Shown one piece after another: positions 21,437-32,850 of a stretch of DNA of 64,000 bases. The DNA is from Adenophora triphylla var. japonica. Taxonomy: Eukaryota; Streptophyta; Magnoliopsida; Asterales; Campanulaceae. The stretch covers positions 124,001 to 188,000 of the forward strand of contig JAFEMH010002551.1 of assembly GCA_022495995.1 (NCBI GenBank), given 5' to 3'. The notes under the pieces were generated by a model that saw only the letters and a list, made by a program, of their open reading frames with translations, was not told where the DNA came from and searched no databases. Numbering within the stretch: position 1 is the first letter of the stretch; each line of letters begins with the position of its first letter. The translations under genes were made by a program, and so were the position numbers.

Positions 21437-23994
21437 TGTAACGACCCTAACCCTAGACACAATTTTAGTATAACATTATATACTTTTAATATTAATATCA
21501 ACCTTATGTGTTTATTTTATATCTTTAAATTTCTTATATTAGGATAAAATGATAAGGAAATAAATAGTGTTCTAAAGGAAAAATAATAATTAGAAATAAA
21601 TAAAGTAATAGAATGGAGTGGTAATAAAATGGACAAATAAAATGTTATGGATTGAGAGAATTAATTTAAATTGATGAAAGAGTTTTTGGTAGGGAATATT
21701 TGGAGTGGGGGACAACTCCCCTAAAACCCTCCCCAAATCCCTCCATATCCGGCCCCCCCTTCCTCCTTTACCCTTTTCATACTCCACCTCCCTCCATCAT
21801 CCTCCTCAAAAATACCTCTTCACTTTCTCTCTCAACTTTCCATGGATACCCATTTGGAAGCACCTCTTCTCAAGCTCCCACCAAGTGCCATCCTTCACCA
21901 TTTTTAGATCCGAGAGTACTTTTGGAATCGGGAGACCAAGAGGAGTTCATCAAGCTAAAGAAATCCATGATCCATCTCCCATTTTAAGGTGAGTTATTAT
22001 GACTTCCTTTCTTTAAATGTTCATAAACTATTGATGTTGTTATTATTGTTATAATGGTTATTTGAGGCCTTAGAAACTTTCTTGGATGTTGAGGAATTTG
22101 GTAAGGAAATAGAATGTTGTGGTTGGTTAGGAAAATGGGTCAAGAAGGTAAGCAAATGGGTTAATTAAATTATGAAATTTATACTTGGAAAGTGATAGTG
22201 AAATGGGTAGTGATTCAAAGGGTAAATGATATAAGATTTAATCATTTTTGGGTTACATGGCTTAGTATATGAATTGTTATGACTTTCCTTCTTATGAATG
22301 ATCATAAATTACAAATGTTGTTCTTGTTATATTAATGGGTGTTACATGCTTTAGAACCTTACATGAGTTAGAAAATGGGTAAATGAATTTGGTTGAGGAT
22401 AATGTTCTTGGAAGATGATTTAGAGGGTATAAAATGGGTAAAATGTAGAATGATAAATGACTTAGAATTCTTTATTTTGGGGTTGCATGATTTAGGGTGA
22501 ACTTGGTGAAGCTAGGAAATCTTCTTGTGATTTTTAATATAGAGTAGAAGGAAAACTTGGGAAGTGAAAGAAAATGGTAAGAGATTACAATTTGGAAAAC
22601 CTGGGAATTCATGGATCCGACACTTGGGCGGTCGCCCAAGGGGGCGTGAGCGGCCGCCCATGTGTCCAGAATTTAGAGTGCCTTGTAAAGCCTCTTGGGC
22701 GGTCGCCCAAGAGGTATGGGCGGTCGCCCAAGACCCCAGGAAGTTTAACTGTAAATCATAACCGGAATTCGTTAGCAACATTGTTTGGTCACTTATAGAT
22801 TGTGACCCCACTTAGTAAATTGAGCTTGAACCTTCATAGAGGCCTTGTTTTATTGTATAATGACCTTGTAGGATGGATTGATGATATTTCCTTGCCTTAC
22901 ATTGAGTTCATATACACTGTTTATATTATGCATAGTGTGTTGAATAAATGTTGCACTATGATAATTGTTAAATATGAGTATATATTACCATGTTGCTATG
23001 TTGCTTATCCCCTTTGTGGATTTATATTGCAAGTTTATGATATGTACTGGACTTCGGTATACCGGTGGTTAGAGGGTTGTTTCTGGTGAATATTGCTTTA
23101 AGCAGTTCACAGGAGATGAGTTATGTCAATAACTATCTCGGTTGTTAGGGGTCATTTCGGTGAATATGCCTAAGCGGTTCTCGAGATGAGTTATGACAAT
23201 AACTATCTCGGTTGTTCGGGGGTTTATGAATATTGCCTAAGCAGTTCATAAGGGATGAGTTATGACGATAACTATCTCAGTTGTACGATTTGTTTGTGAA
23301 TAATGCCTAAGCAGCTTCACGAGATGAGTTATGACAATAACTATCTCGATTGTTTGGGGGTATTTATTACTCTCTGTTTGTTATATGATATTGATTCTGG
23401 TGGATATACATTCACGGAATAAGATTGGAGTATTATTATACCCAATGTTGTACGACTACTGTTCAGACGGGAAAAGGTAAACCAAGGTAATGTAAGGTGT
23501 TTACAGCTTTTCCAACGTGTTATATGCAACTTGTTATGTGTTGCATCTTATATGGCATATTGCTTTGCATTCATAATAGCTTGCTGAGATTTATTCTCAC
23601 CCCTCTCCCTTTACTGTTTTTAGATTCCGAGACAGGTGGACCAGCCAAGTAAGGGCGGTGAGGAGTTTGAAAGTTATATTGTGAGAATTGTCAGGGTATG
23701 ATTAGGTTGGTATAGAAAGTGTGCTTTGGTATAATTCAATTACGGAATTGTATCTATAAATCTTCATTTTATGTTATAACCGAGGCCTTTTTGTAACTAA
23801 AACAGTTTCTTACTTTCTAAGTTGGTCAATTATTTCTCCATTGTGAAAAGGTGTAGATTTATTTTTAAATGGTTATAATAATTGTATTTAATTTTGAAAG
23901 TTAAATAAAAGTTTTAAAAGATTAGGAAAAATTGGGTTAGTTTGAGGATGCTCCAGCTTGGGACACGTGTAGGTTCTGGGTCGGGGTCCTCACA
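21437..23994 (+). mobile_element. 3' LTR of element C
   Basis: It is 2558 bases long and matches 15474-18029 with scattered substitutions and small indels. The palindromes are at 22623-22640, 22694-22711 and 22717-22732; the third is intact here but degraded in the 5' LTR. The right target duplication GCCTT follows. Confidence 0.9.
23088..23357 (+). repeat. Tandem hairpin array, 3' LTR of element C
   Basis: Four units equivalent to those at 17128-17396, each with the core GAGTTATGACAATAACTATC, so that AGTTAT and ATAACT can pair. Confidence 0.8.
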
Positions 23995-26181
23995 GCCTTG
24001 ACCTGATTCCGTGAGCTCAAAAAGGGAAGCATCGATAGCTGGAGGGGCATGAGGAGGATGTTCCTAGATCACTTTGCCACGACAGGGAGAAGGAAAAAGA
24101 GGTTGACTGACCTTGCCAACATCGAGTAAGGAAAGAATGAGACCACGTTAAGCTACTATAATAGATTCCGAGCCATGGCGGATCAAGTAGAGGAAAGCCT
24201 CACTGACAGAGAGGTGATTGTTTGTTTCAACTCCGGATTGAGATCCAGACCACTCATATATGAACTCTCCGCCAGAGAGCCAAAGTCCAAGGCTGACTTA
24301 TACAATGTGACTTATGCAATCGCCATAGCGGAGGAGAAAAGAAAGAAGAGGTCTGATAAGACAGAATCGGAAGCAGCTGGGGCTCACCATGCTTCCAATG
24401 GAAATGACTTTAAAGGAAAGAATAGAACAAGGGGTAGGGGTGTGCACGGGCCTAAGGCCCGCAGACTTTGGCAAAGCTCGGTATGGGCCCATTTAGTTGC
24501 GGGCTTTAATTTTAAGAGTCCAACATAGCGGGCTTCTTGCGGGCTCAAATTAACGAGCTTTTCAGGTTTTAAACGGGCATTGAGTGGGCTCGGGCTTGAC
24601 GGACTTACAAATTAGATGTTGTATTTTGAAAATTTTATACCTATTACATTTTGGCCTTTAAATTATTTACAATTAATCTAGTCAAATACAAAGTTGGGAG
24701 CACATGTACATGCAAATGGAAAAAACTTTCACATTTACATTTGCAAAATAACAATGCAACAGCGTGTCTAGAACATCAGATATGGTAAAGATTATTCAGC
24801 AATAAACAGGGATCATATCCCAAAGATTAAAAGAGCATGCAACCTGTAGCAGTGTATGTTAGGGTCAAAGGACCAGCACAAACAACTAAACTCATGTAAT
24901 AAGCCAAGCTCTGCAATAACAAGTCCTAGGCCAAAGAAGATTCTGAATGGGTTATGCAGAAATAATGAAAATGTTCAAGAGTTAACCTAAAAGTTCAGTA
25001 CGGGAATTGCACAATTAGGAACCATAGTGAAGAAGTCCTGAACATAACAGAGGACTTAACACCAAAAGCAGACCCCATTACCGGATATGTACTCCTAAGT
25101 CCTAAGAGGGGGCAACACACAGATGGAAATGACGTAGTTTTGAAAGAGGCGGGTCGGGCCGGGCCCTAACGGGCTGTAGAACAATAAGAGCCCGATCTCA
25201 GCCCGAGCCCGCGGGCCTTCAAGCTGTCAAGCCCAGCAGGGTTGAAAACATTGCGGGCGCGCGCCTTGCGGGCTTTGCGGGCCGATGGGCGGGTTTGTAC
25301 ACCCCTAACAAGGGGCACTGAAAAGGCTGAGATCTTCGCCCCCCTCACTAAGCCGATCACAGAAATCATGTAGATGGTAAACCTTCCACCTCCTCGTCCA
25401 CTCAATGACAAACCAAAGTTTCCCCGTGAGTCGTGGCCCATCCAAATACTGTGATTTCCACAAGTACCATGGTCATTTTACTAAAAACTGTATTGCCTTG
25501 AAACGAATGATCCAAAGGTGGGTTGACGAAGGAAAGCTTGATCGCTAAGTCATGAAGAAAGATGGCAAGCGGAAAAGGAAGGAAGACAATGAAGAAGACG
25601 ATGAGAAGAGCGAGGACACGGAGCAAAGACCTCCTAGAGCCAAATTGCATGTAATTTGAGAAGAGAGAGTCTCCACCAGAAAGTTGAGGGACCAAATTCA
25701 TGAATTTAGTAAGGTCTATCATGTCCCTGCTTGGGTTCACAAGGCAGAGGAGATCATCAGTTTCTCTCCCAATGAATTGGCTGGAAGTCGTGCAGCCCGC
25801 GAGCAACCTTTGGTGATAAAGGGGAGAATTGACAACTGTGAGTCCGAGAGACTCCTCATTGACACGGGGGCCTCTCGAGACATTCTTTACTACTCCACCT
25901 TTCAGATGATGGGCTTGAAGATACCATCTTGGAACCTTACCACGGAAGACTTGAAGGTTTCACCAACCACAAAGTTGGTGCCCAAGGGAACTGTTGATCT
26001 ACAACTGGAAGTTGGGGAACATCCCTTCCGAACCGTAGCCACAATCACTTTCGTAGTCATGGATCTGACAAGTGACTACCATGCTATTCTAGGCATTCCA
26101 AGTCAAGCAAAACTTGAGTTGGTCGCCTCCCTTCCTCACCAACGAGTCAAATTTCCCACTCGTGCTGAATTGGATGCGTGA
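23995..26181 (+). pseudogene. Gag C-terminus and protease of element B
   Basis: The gag frame continues (SIDSWRGMRRMFLDHF; YNRFRAMADQVEESL), is interrupted by the hAT insertion at 24435-25307, and resumes. A Tat-type knuckle-like segment, CDFHKYHGHFTKNC, lies near 25451-25492. Protease has the active site IDTGAS near 25858 and continues to 26181. Premature stops occur near 24007, 24128, 25377, 25546, 25654 and 25659, and at 26179; most fit CAA/CAG to TAA/TAG or TGG to TGA changes, that is C-to-T decay on one or the other strand. The gene cannot make a product. Confidence 0.8.
24435..25307. mobile_element. Non-autonomous hAT-type element in element B gag
   Basis: The ends TAGGGGTGTGCACGGGC and GGGCGGGTTTGTACACCCCTA are inverted, and the 8-base duplication ACAAGGGG flanks it (24427-24434 and 25308-25315). 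An 8-base duplication is the hAT signature. Subterminal sequence is full of GGGC/GCCC repeats (24450-24600, 25150-25290). It is 873 bases long with no transposase frame. Confidence 0.93.
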
Positions 26182-26581
26182 GGGAGACCGCCAAGTACTT
26201 CTTGGAGCATGTCGTGAAGAGTCAAAAAATATCTAATAGGGTGGAGATTGATACACCAGAAGACAACATGAAAATCTCTAATTCTTTAAAAACTACCCAC
26301 ACCAGCTCTAGGATGAGCCATCATCGAAGTACCCAGAGGAGGAACCCATGGTCCTAGAAATTGCCGATGACCATGACATAGTTCTGTCCGTCCCGGAGAC
26401 AGATCCTGTTCTCGTCAGGGGCCAGAACTCGGGGGCCAACCCTAACCCTGACTTGAGAATAGTTTATTTGCCCGACGTAGACGAACTGATGGAAGAAGAA
26501 TGCCTCAACGTAAATGATAATGAGGGTAGAAGACTTAGAGAAATCATCATCGAATCCTTGGAATTTTGAGACGGTCCAGAA

Positions 26582-29500
26582 ATGGAGCTCGTAGATGAAT
26601 TGGAAAAGGTGGTCATCAATCCTGACTACCCGGAGCAAAAAATCAAACTCGGGGGCCAACTCTCCCAGGAAGAAAGGGAAGAAATCATCTCCCTTCTGAA
26701 AAACAGTCTAGATGTCTTCACCTGGAGAGTCGAGGAGATGAGAGGAATCAATGAAGAAGTGGCTCTCCACCTTCTGGAAGTTGATCCATCTGCTAAAACC
26801 ATCAAGCAGACTAGGAGGATATTTGCAAATGACAAGGAGGAGGCCATCAAGGAAGAGGTGCAAAAGTTACTTAGCGCCTGAATAATACGAAAAGTGAAAT
26901 ACCCCGTTTGGTTGGCCAACGTGATAATGGTTAAAAAACAAAATCGGAAGTGGCGGATGTGCGTAGATTTCACTAATCTCAACAAGGCCTACCCAAAGGA
27001 TAGTTATCCTCTCCCCAGAATTGATAAGTTGGTAGACTCTATAGCTGGACACCGAACTTTCATTTTCCTAGATGCCTATTCAGGCTATCATCAGATAAAA
27101 ATGGCGGAGGAGGACATTGAAAAAACAACCTTCCAAACGTCTGGGGGAAATTATTGCTACATCATGATGCCCTTTGGGCTTAAAAATGCAGGTGCTACTT
27201 ACCAACGTATGGTGAATGAAGTTTTTGGAGAATAAATAGGTCGTAACATGGAGGCCTACATCGATGACATGGTCATAAAGACCAAGGAGGGCAGTCATGC
27301 CCCTGACTTAGAGGAAACCATTAACAATCTCCGAGCCAACAATATGAAGTTAAACCCAAGTAAATGTGTGTTTGGGGTGACAGCTGAAAAGTTCCTAGGC
27401 TTCATGGTATCTCAAAGGGGAATAAAGGAGAACCCTGAAAAAATCATGGCCCTGATTGACATGAAGAAACCTACCAACATCAAGGAGGTTCAGAGATTGA
27501 ATGGAAGAATAGCGGCTCTTGGGAGATTTATTGCCAAGTCCGCTGAAAAATCACTGCCTTTCTTCAAGGTCTTGAAGGGGGCCAAGAGATTCTCCTGGAC
27601 TCCTGAATGTACAGAGGCATTCCTCCGGTTGAAGGAGTACTTGGGATCCCCTCCCTTGTTAAGCTGTCCGATTAGTGGCGAGATGCTTTATGTCTTCCTA
27701 GCTGCCACAGATCATGCAGTCGCAGCAGTACTTGTCCGAAATGAAGAAGGTACTCAGAAACCAGTCTACTATGTCTCCAAGGCATTGTCAGACGTGGAAA
27801 GTAGATACTTTAATGCGAAAAAGATAGCGTACGCGCCAATTATTGCCTCAAGAAAATTATGTGCCTACTTTTTTGCACATTCCATCACTGTGTATACGAA
27901 TGAGCCCCTAAAGAAAATCTTACACAAGTTGGATAGTTCTGGACGTCTTCTCAATTCGTCTATCACTCTTACAGAGTTTGATATCACTTACCAACCAAGG
28001 AAGACCTTCCTGGCACAGCCTCTGGTTGACTTCATGGTCGAAACTGCCTTCATGGGTGAACCCGTCCCCACCTCTCGTAAGTATAAAGCACCGGAGGAAG
28101 AAGGGTCAACCATCGAGATCCCATCCAACTGCTGGGTCCTATACACTGATGGCTCAGCCACAAAGGAGAGAAGCGGAGCTGGAGTGGTACTAGCAAGTCC
28201 TGAAGGAGAGCACACCATCCAGGATATCATAAGATTCAAGTTCCCTGCCTCCAACAACCAAGCTGAATATGAGGCTCTGATATTTGGTATCGAGTTGGAT
28301 TCCTTCTATAGAGCAACTAAAGTAGCGGCTTTCTGTGACTCCCAACTTGTTGTCAAACAAATACAGGGAGAGTATAACACCCAAAACCCCGTACGTACCA
28401 AGTATAGAGACCTGGTCCTAGACATGACAAGGAAGCTAGAATTCTTCGAAATTAGTTAGATAGGCAGGGAAGATAACCAAATTGCAGATGTTCTATCTAA
28501 ACTAGCGACTATGGATGTGACTGATTCCAAATCCAATCCATACATAGTTTTTGCTGAAGAACCCGCATATGAGAGGATACAAGTAATGCTCCTAGACGGA
28601 GAGGAGAGGTGTTGGATAGATGACTACATGGGCTACATCGAGAAGAGCCAACTCCCAGAAGATGAAGCATACGCTAAGCTTGTCAAGAAGAGATCACCAA
28701 GGTTCATTGTGATGAATGGAGTCCTATACAGACGATCCTTCACTAAGCCCCTGCTAAGGTGTGTCTATCGAAAGGAAATTGAGAATCTCCTAGCCAAAGT
28801 CCATGAAGGCGTTTGCGGCGGACACCCGGGGGCAAGAACCCTAGCCGATAAAATCATCTTGCTAGGTTACTATTGGCCAAACCTGAGGGAGGACGCACAA
28901 GCCTATGTTAAAAAATGTGACAAGTACCAGAGGTACTCTGACATTCCTAGACTCCCAGCAGTTGAGTAAACTCTTGTAATACCTACGTGGTTATTTGATA
29001 TGTAGGGGATTGACATCATCGGACCCTTCCCTCCCGCCTGAGGTAATTGCAAGTATGTAATAGTAGCAGTTGACTACTTTTCAAAGTGGATTGAAGCAAA
29101 AGCATTGGCCAAGATAACTGAGGAAAACGCAATCAACTTCGTCCATGACCACATCTGGTGCCGCTTTGGGGTTCCGCACACTATCATTTCAGATCACGGT
29201 CTTCAGTTCTTGACGACATTCATAGTGGAGTTGAGTAGAGTCGGAGTTCGTCACATCAAGTCATCTGTAAGCAGACCTTAAGGCAACGGACAAGCGGAAG
29301 CAACCAACAAGTTGTTACTAACTTCCCTTACTAAGAATCTGGAAGGAAGTGATGGTAGATGGTTAGACGAACTTCCCCTATCCTTATGGGCTGTTCGCAC
29401 AACCACCCAGGGGCCAACCGGGGAAACTTCATTTGTATTAACCTTCGATTCTGAGGCTATGGCACCAGCTGAGATGGCTATCCCTACTGTAAGAAATTCC

Positions 29501-29842
29501 AACTACAATGAGTAAATCAATAAGGTCAATAGGTTCTTAGACCTAGACCTAGTGGATGAAAAGAGACTAGCTGCTCAGTTCAGAATGGTGAATTACAAGC
29601 AAAGGACCAAGATGTACCATGATAAAAGGGTCAACAGAAGAGTATTCCAAGTGGGCGATTAGGTACTTAGAAAAATTGAATCTACTGGTCGGAAGGCTGA
29701 ACAAAACAAGCTCTCCCCAAATTGGGAAGATCCCTACATCATAACGCAAGTCATTCGAGAAGGGACTTACAAATTAAAGACTAAGGAGGGGTAAGAGCTC
29801 AAGCATCCGTGGCACTGTGACAATCTACGGAAGTACTATCAT
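26582..29842 (+). pseudogene. RT, dual RNase H and integrase of element B (many stops)
   Basis: RT runs from about 26894 with KWRMCVDFTNLNKAYPKD, MMPFGLKNAGATYQRMV and the catalytic YIDDMVIK near 27257. The first RNase H is divergent (27690-28040). A second, archaeal-type RNase H starts at YTDGSATKERSGAG near 28142, a Tat hallmark. Integrase shows its zinc region (HEGVCGGHPGARTLADK, KKCDKY), then the core D (GIDIIGPFP near 29008), D (ISDHGLQF) and E (GQAEATNK). Stops at 26879, 27234, 28457, 28967, 29039, 29279, 29513, 29660 and 29792 break it. Most are consistent with C-to-T changes in CAA, CAG or CGA codons. Confidence 0.88.
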
Positions 29843-29978
29843 TAGTTCTACTTTATTTTTATATAATAGATTAGTAGTTGTTGGTCTTTTACTTTTTCAG
29901 TAAGGTAGGATCGCAGTTTGATGTAATCAGTTCAGTTTATGGAATTTACTTCTTCAACATGCAAAGCAACTACCTACT
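29843..29978 (+). other. 3' untranslated DNA of element B before the solo LTR
   Basis: No frame. It ends with the CTACT duplication (29974-29978) made by the solo LTR insertion; element B continues at 32406. Confidence 0.6.
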
Positions 29979-30360
29979 TGAAATTAACTGGATCGCGCGC
30001 GGGGACGCGGCGAGCGGCTTTCGCAACTTGGGACCTCGCCGGAATGAAAGGGAGAGTCACCACGCATTTTGTATTATGAACCCGAACTTTGAAAATGGCT
30101 GGTTGTAAAAAAGGGGGGTCGTTTCGATTGGTAGCCAAAACTTGGAAAAGGCTTTGAAAAAGGAACGTTTTGATTGGTAGCCAAAACTTGAAAAAATGTT
30201 TTGAAAAACTGAACGTTTTGATTGGTAGCCAAAACTTGAAAAAAGGCTTTTAGGACCAGAGATTGTTAGGTTCGGAGGTCACGTTACGTTTCGGGAAGAG
30301 TATGTTGAGATCACCCGAAATGCCTCGTAAAACGAGTCTTTCTACATTTCTCGAAATTTT

Positions 30361-30380
30361 GTGTGTGTGTGTGTGTGTTT
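30361..30380. repeat. GT dinucleotide run
   Basis: GTGTGTGT repeat of about 18 bases inside solo LTR D. Confidence 0.9.
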
Positions 30381-30420
30381 TGCATTTTGAAAATGAGCTT
30401 GAATGACAAGCTTTAATCTT

Positions 30421-31107
30421 GGTTTGAATGACAAACGTTGATTTGTGGTAAAAACGAGCGTTTGAATGACAAATGTCAGTTTTAGAGTTTGAAAAGAGGG
30501 TTCGAATGACGAACTTAAATGTTTAGTTTGAATGAAAATGTTGATTTTAATGAAAAGAGCGTTTGAATGTCAAAGTCGAGTTTCGAATAGAAAATGAGCG
30601 TTTGAATGTCAAACGTCGATTTTGAGTTGTTTTGAAAACGGAGTTCGAATGACGAACTTAAATCTTTAGTTTGAATGAAAACGTTGATTTTAATGAAAAG
30701 AGCGTTTGAATGTCAAACGTCGGGTTTCGAGTCGAAAATGAGCGTTTGAATGTCAAACGTCGGGTTTCGAGTCGGAAATGAGCGTTTGAATGTCAAACGT
30801 CGATTTTGATTTATTTTGAAAACGGAGTTTGAATGACGAACTTAAATCTTTAGTTTGAATGACAAACGTTGATTTTAAAGAAAGGAGCGTTTGAATGTCA
30901 AACGTCGGGTTTCGAGTCGGAAATGAGTGTTTGGATGTCAAACGTCGATTTTGAGTTATTTTGAAAATGGAGTTCGAATGACGAACTTAAATCTGTAGTT
31001 TGAATGACAAACATTGATTTTAATGAAAATATCTTTTGAATGTCAAATGTCGGGTTTTATGTTGTTTTGAAAAGGAGTTCGAATGACGAACTCCGGTTTT
31101 GAACCGG
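30421..31107. repeat. Inverted-repeat-rich tandem region of solo LTR D
   Basis: Diverged units alternate two hairpin types: GTTTGAATGTCAAAC or GTTTGAATGACAAAC, and GTTCGAATGACGAAC. Examples lie at 30422, 30500, 30603, 30643, 30713, 30743, 30783, 30853 and 30972. The last units are the longest: GGAGTTCG-AATGA-CGAACTCC at 31075-31095, then CCGGTT-TTG-AACCGG at 31093-31107. Confidence 0.85.
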
Positions 31108-31159
31108 GCATTACATTGTTACCAATTTTATGAAAAGAGGCAGTAAATGATATGCGATT

Positions 31160-32005
31160 GACGAGTCATTTTGTGACTCGGACTTTTATAAGTAAATAAT
31201 ATCACAAGTCAAACAACTCGGACTTGTAAATGACAGTATTTAAAGTGCGGTATCAACGGAATCGAACGATCCGGATAGTAAAGATACGATCGACGAGCCA
31301 AACGGCTCGGATTTGTAAAGTTGCGTAAATTAAATAGCAATATCAACGGATCAAATGATCCGAACTTTGTAAATGACGATCACGAACCAAAATGTTCAGA
31401 CGGTAAAGAACGAATCAACGGATTGAACGATCCGGGCTGTAAATGACAGAAATGTAAAAAGGGGACTGGAACGCCATTTTAACCCGAAATTACTTCTCTT
31501 ACGGGAGAGAAGATGATTAGGGACTAAAACATATCGAGTCCCGTAGATGGCATTACATCTACATTTTGAGAGTTTTGACCGGATCGAAAATAGGGTTTGA
31601 CGCGTAAATCGAGGCGAAACGGAGTTTGAGAGAGAGAGAGAGTGTTACCTATGGCTAGGGATTGACTCTTTGACTCGGAAAGATGTATACGGGATACGAT
31701 TTGGTGTTTGGGAGGTGTTTTGAAAGTGTTTGACTCGTGTTTGGTCGGAAAATGGGATTTTCACGCAAATAGAGACGAAACGGGGCTCGGGAGGGGGTTG
31801 AACTTCCTAGAATCGTGGGGTTTTGGGAGATGGTAACATTTCTTCCTCTTTTTAACAAAATGACAACCCTTGTATTTATATGGGTAATTTTGTAAAACAG
31901 GTCGGACGACCTAAGATTCAATTTGGGGGGTTTTGGGGTATTTTGGAAATTGCAGAGACTTGATGAGAATTCTGGTTTTACATGTAAAACAGGCCGGACG
32001 GCCTA
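31160..32005. repeat. Series of different short perfect inverted repeats in solo LTR D
   Basis: After the tandem region come non-identical palindromes: CGAGTCA-TTTTG-TGACTCG (about 31162), CGAGCC-AAAC-GGCTCG (about 31295), CGGATC-AAAT-GATCCG (about 31347), CGGAT-TGAACG-ATCCG (about 31418), GGTCG-GA-CGACC (about 31900) and GGCCG-GA-CGGCC (about 31993). The last two sit in similar contexts (GTAAAACAGG before, CCTAA after). Confidence 0.8.
31873..31880 (-). promoter_or_regulatory. TATA box of solo LTR D
   Basis: On the minus strand CCCATATAAATACAAGGG contains TATAAATA, the only good TATA in the LTR and oriented as its TG..CA polarity predicts. Confidence 0.5.
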
Positions 32006-32498
32006 ACTATCAATTTCAGGGATATTTTGGTTTTTTCACCCCTGAATTTGATTGATGGGGATGGGAGAGGCCATGCATGCGTGCCATGTGTCCCTGTGAG
32101 TCACCGAAGCTAGGGTTTGTCCCGTTATTCCCGGTTTTGACTGTTTTCTAAATAATTGTCCGGAAAATGTCCGAAACGCCCCTGGAAAGTCCCGAAAAGT
32201 GCGTTTTTCGAGGAAAGTGGTACTTTTACATGTGATAATGTGTGTTGAGTACACTTTGGTGTCGGGATGCACGGGACAGTCCTGGGATGTTTCGTTGACT
32301 CGGGAATGGGGAGTTTAACGGGTTTCGATTAACCTGGAAAGGGCCAGTTAACGGATTCCGGTTAACTTTTAACAGATTTTGACGATCCGGATTTGGGTAC
32401 TTACACTACTGCCAAGACAACACTGGAAGACGAGGATCCTACCCTCGGCCTTCAAGGGACAAGCCAAACGTCTAGCCTCCTCGGCCTAAAATGACTAA

Positions 32499-32850
32499 CT
32501 GGCAGACATCTAAAACCTATGTACGAGTCACCTTCCTCGGCATAAGGAGATGAAAAAGATGGAAAGCCTAACGTCTAGCTGAGGAAACACCTCAGCCTTG
32601 AACGACTAACTGGCAAAACATCTAAAATCTATGCACGAGTCACCTTCATCGGCATAAGGAGATGAAAAAGAAGGGCAAGCCTCACGTCTTGCCGTGGAAT
32701 CACCTCGGCTTAACGACTACTGGCAATCCACATCTAAAACCTATGTACGAGTCATCTTCCTCGATATAGGGAGATGGAAAAGAAGAAAACATCCAACAGT
32801 CAAGACCGAGAAACCCCTCCTCGGCCTAATGACTTGAGGCAAAATTGCCA
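32499..32850. repeat. Tandem repeat of about 113 bases in element B 3' region
   Basis: Three diverged units begin ACTGGCA and contain CATCTAAAACCTATG, ACGAGTCACCTTCCTCGGC and ATAAGGAGATGAAAAAG. Tandem repeats between pol and the 3' LTR are common in Tat elements. Confidence 0.8.

Larger units (their letters stand above)
15474..23994 (+). mobile_element. Element C: Tekay/Del-like Ty3 element with decayed interior
   Basis: LTRs of about 2.56 kb run from TGTAACGACC to GGTCCTCACA and the element is flanked by GCCTT at 15469-15473 and 23995-23999. A primer site follows the 5' LTR and a polypurine tract (AAGGGGGAGTGAG) precedes the 3' LTR. The end of the interior (TTCGGGACGAATTTTC then the tract, then TGTAACGACCC) is typical of Tekay/Del chromoviruses. 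The interior is only 3.4 kb and has no long frame, yet the LTRs differ by only about 1% by eye. It is probably a non-autonomous family mobilised in trans. Confidence 0.85.
29979..32405 (-). mobile_element. Solo LTR D (minus strand), inserted in element B
   Basis: The unit of 2427 bases starts TG and ends CA (read on plus, TGAAATTAACTGG to GGGTACTTACA) and is flanked by CTACT at 29974-29978 and 32406-32410. It has no coding frame. Read on the minus strand it has a TATA box (31873-31880) and a GC-rich end with GTGGTGACTC and CGCGCGCG like U5 of some large Ty3 elements. No primer site, polypurine tract or second LTR is present, so it is a solo LTR left by unequal recombination. It is built largely of short inverted repeats. 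Confidence 0.8.

Noticed and set aside
31093..32005. CRISPR-like array because of repeated palindromes
   Set aside because: Repeats are not identical, spacing is irregular, no cas genes are near and the host is a plant.
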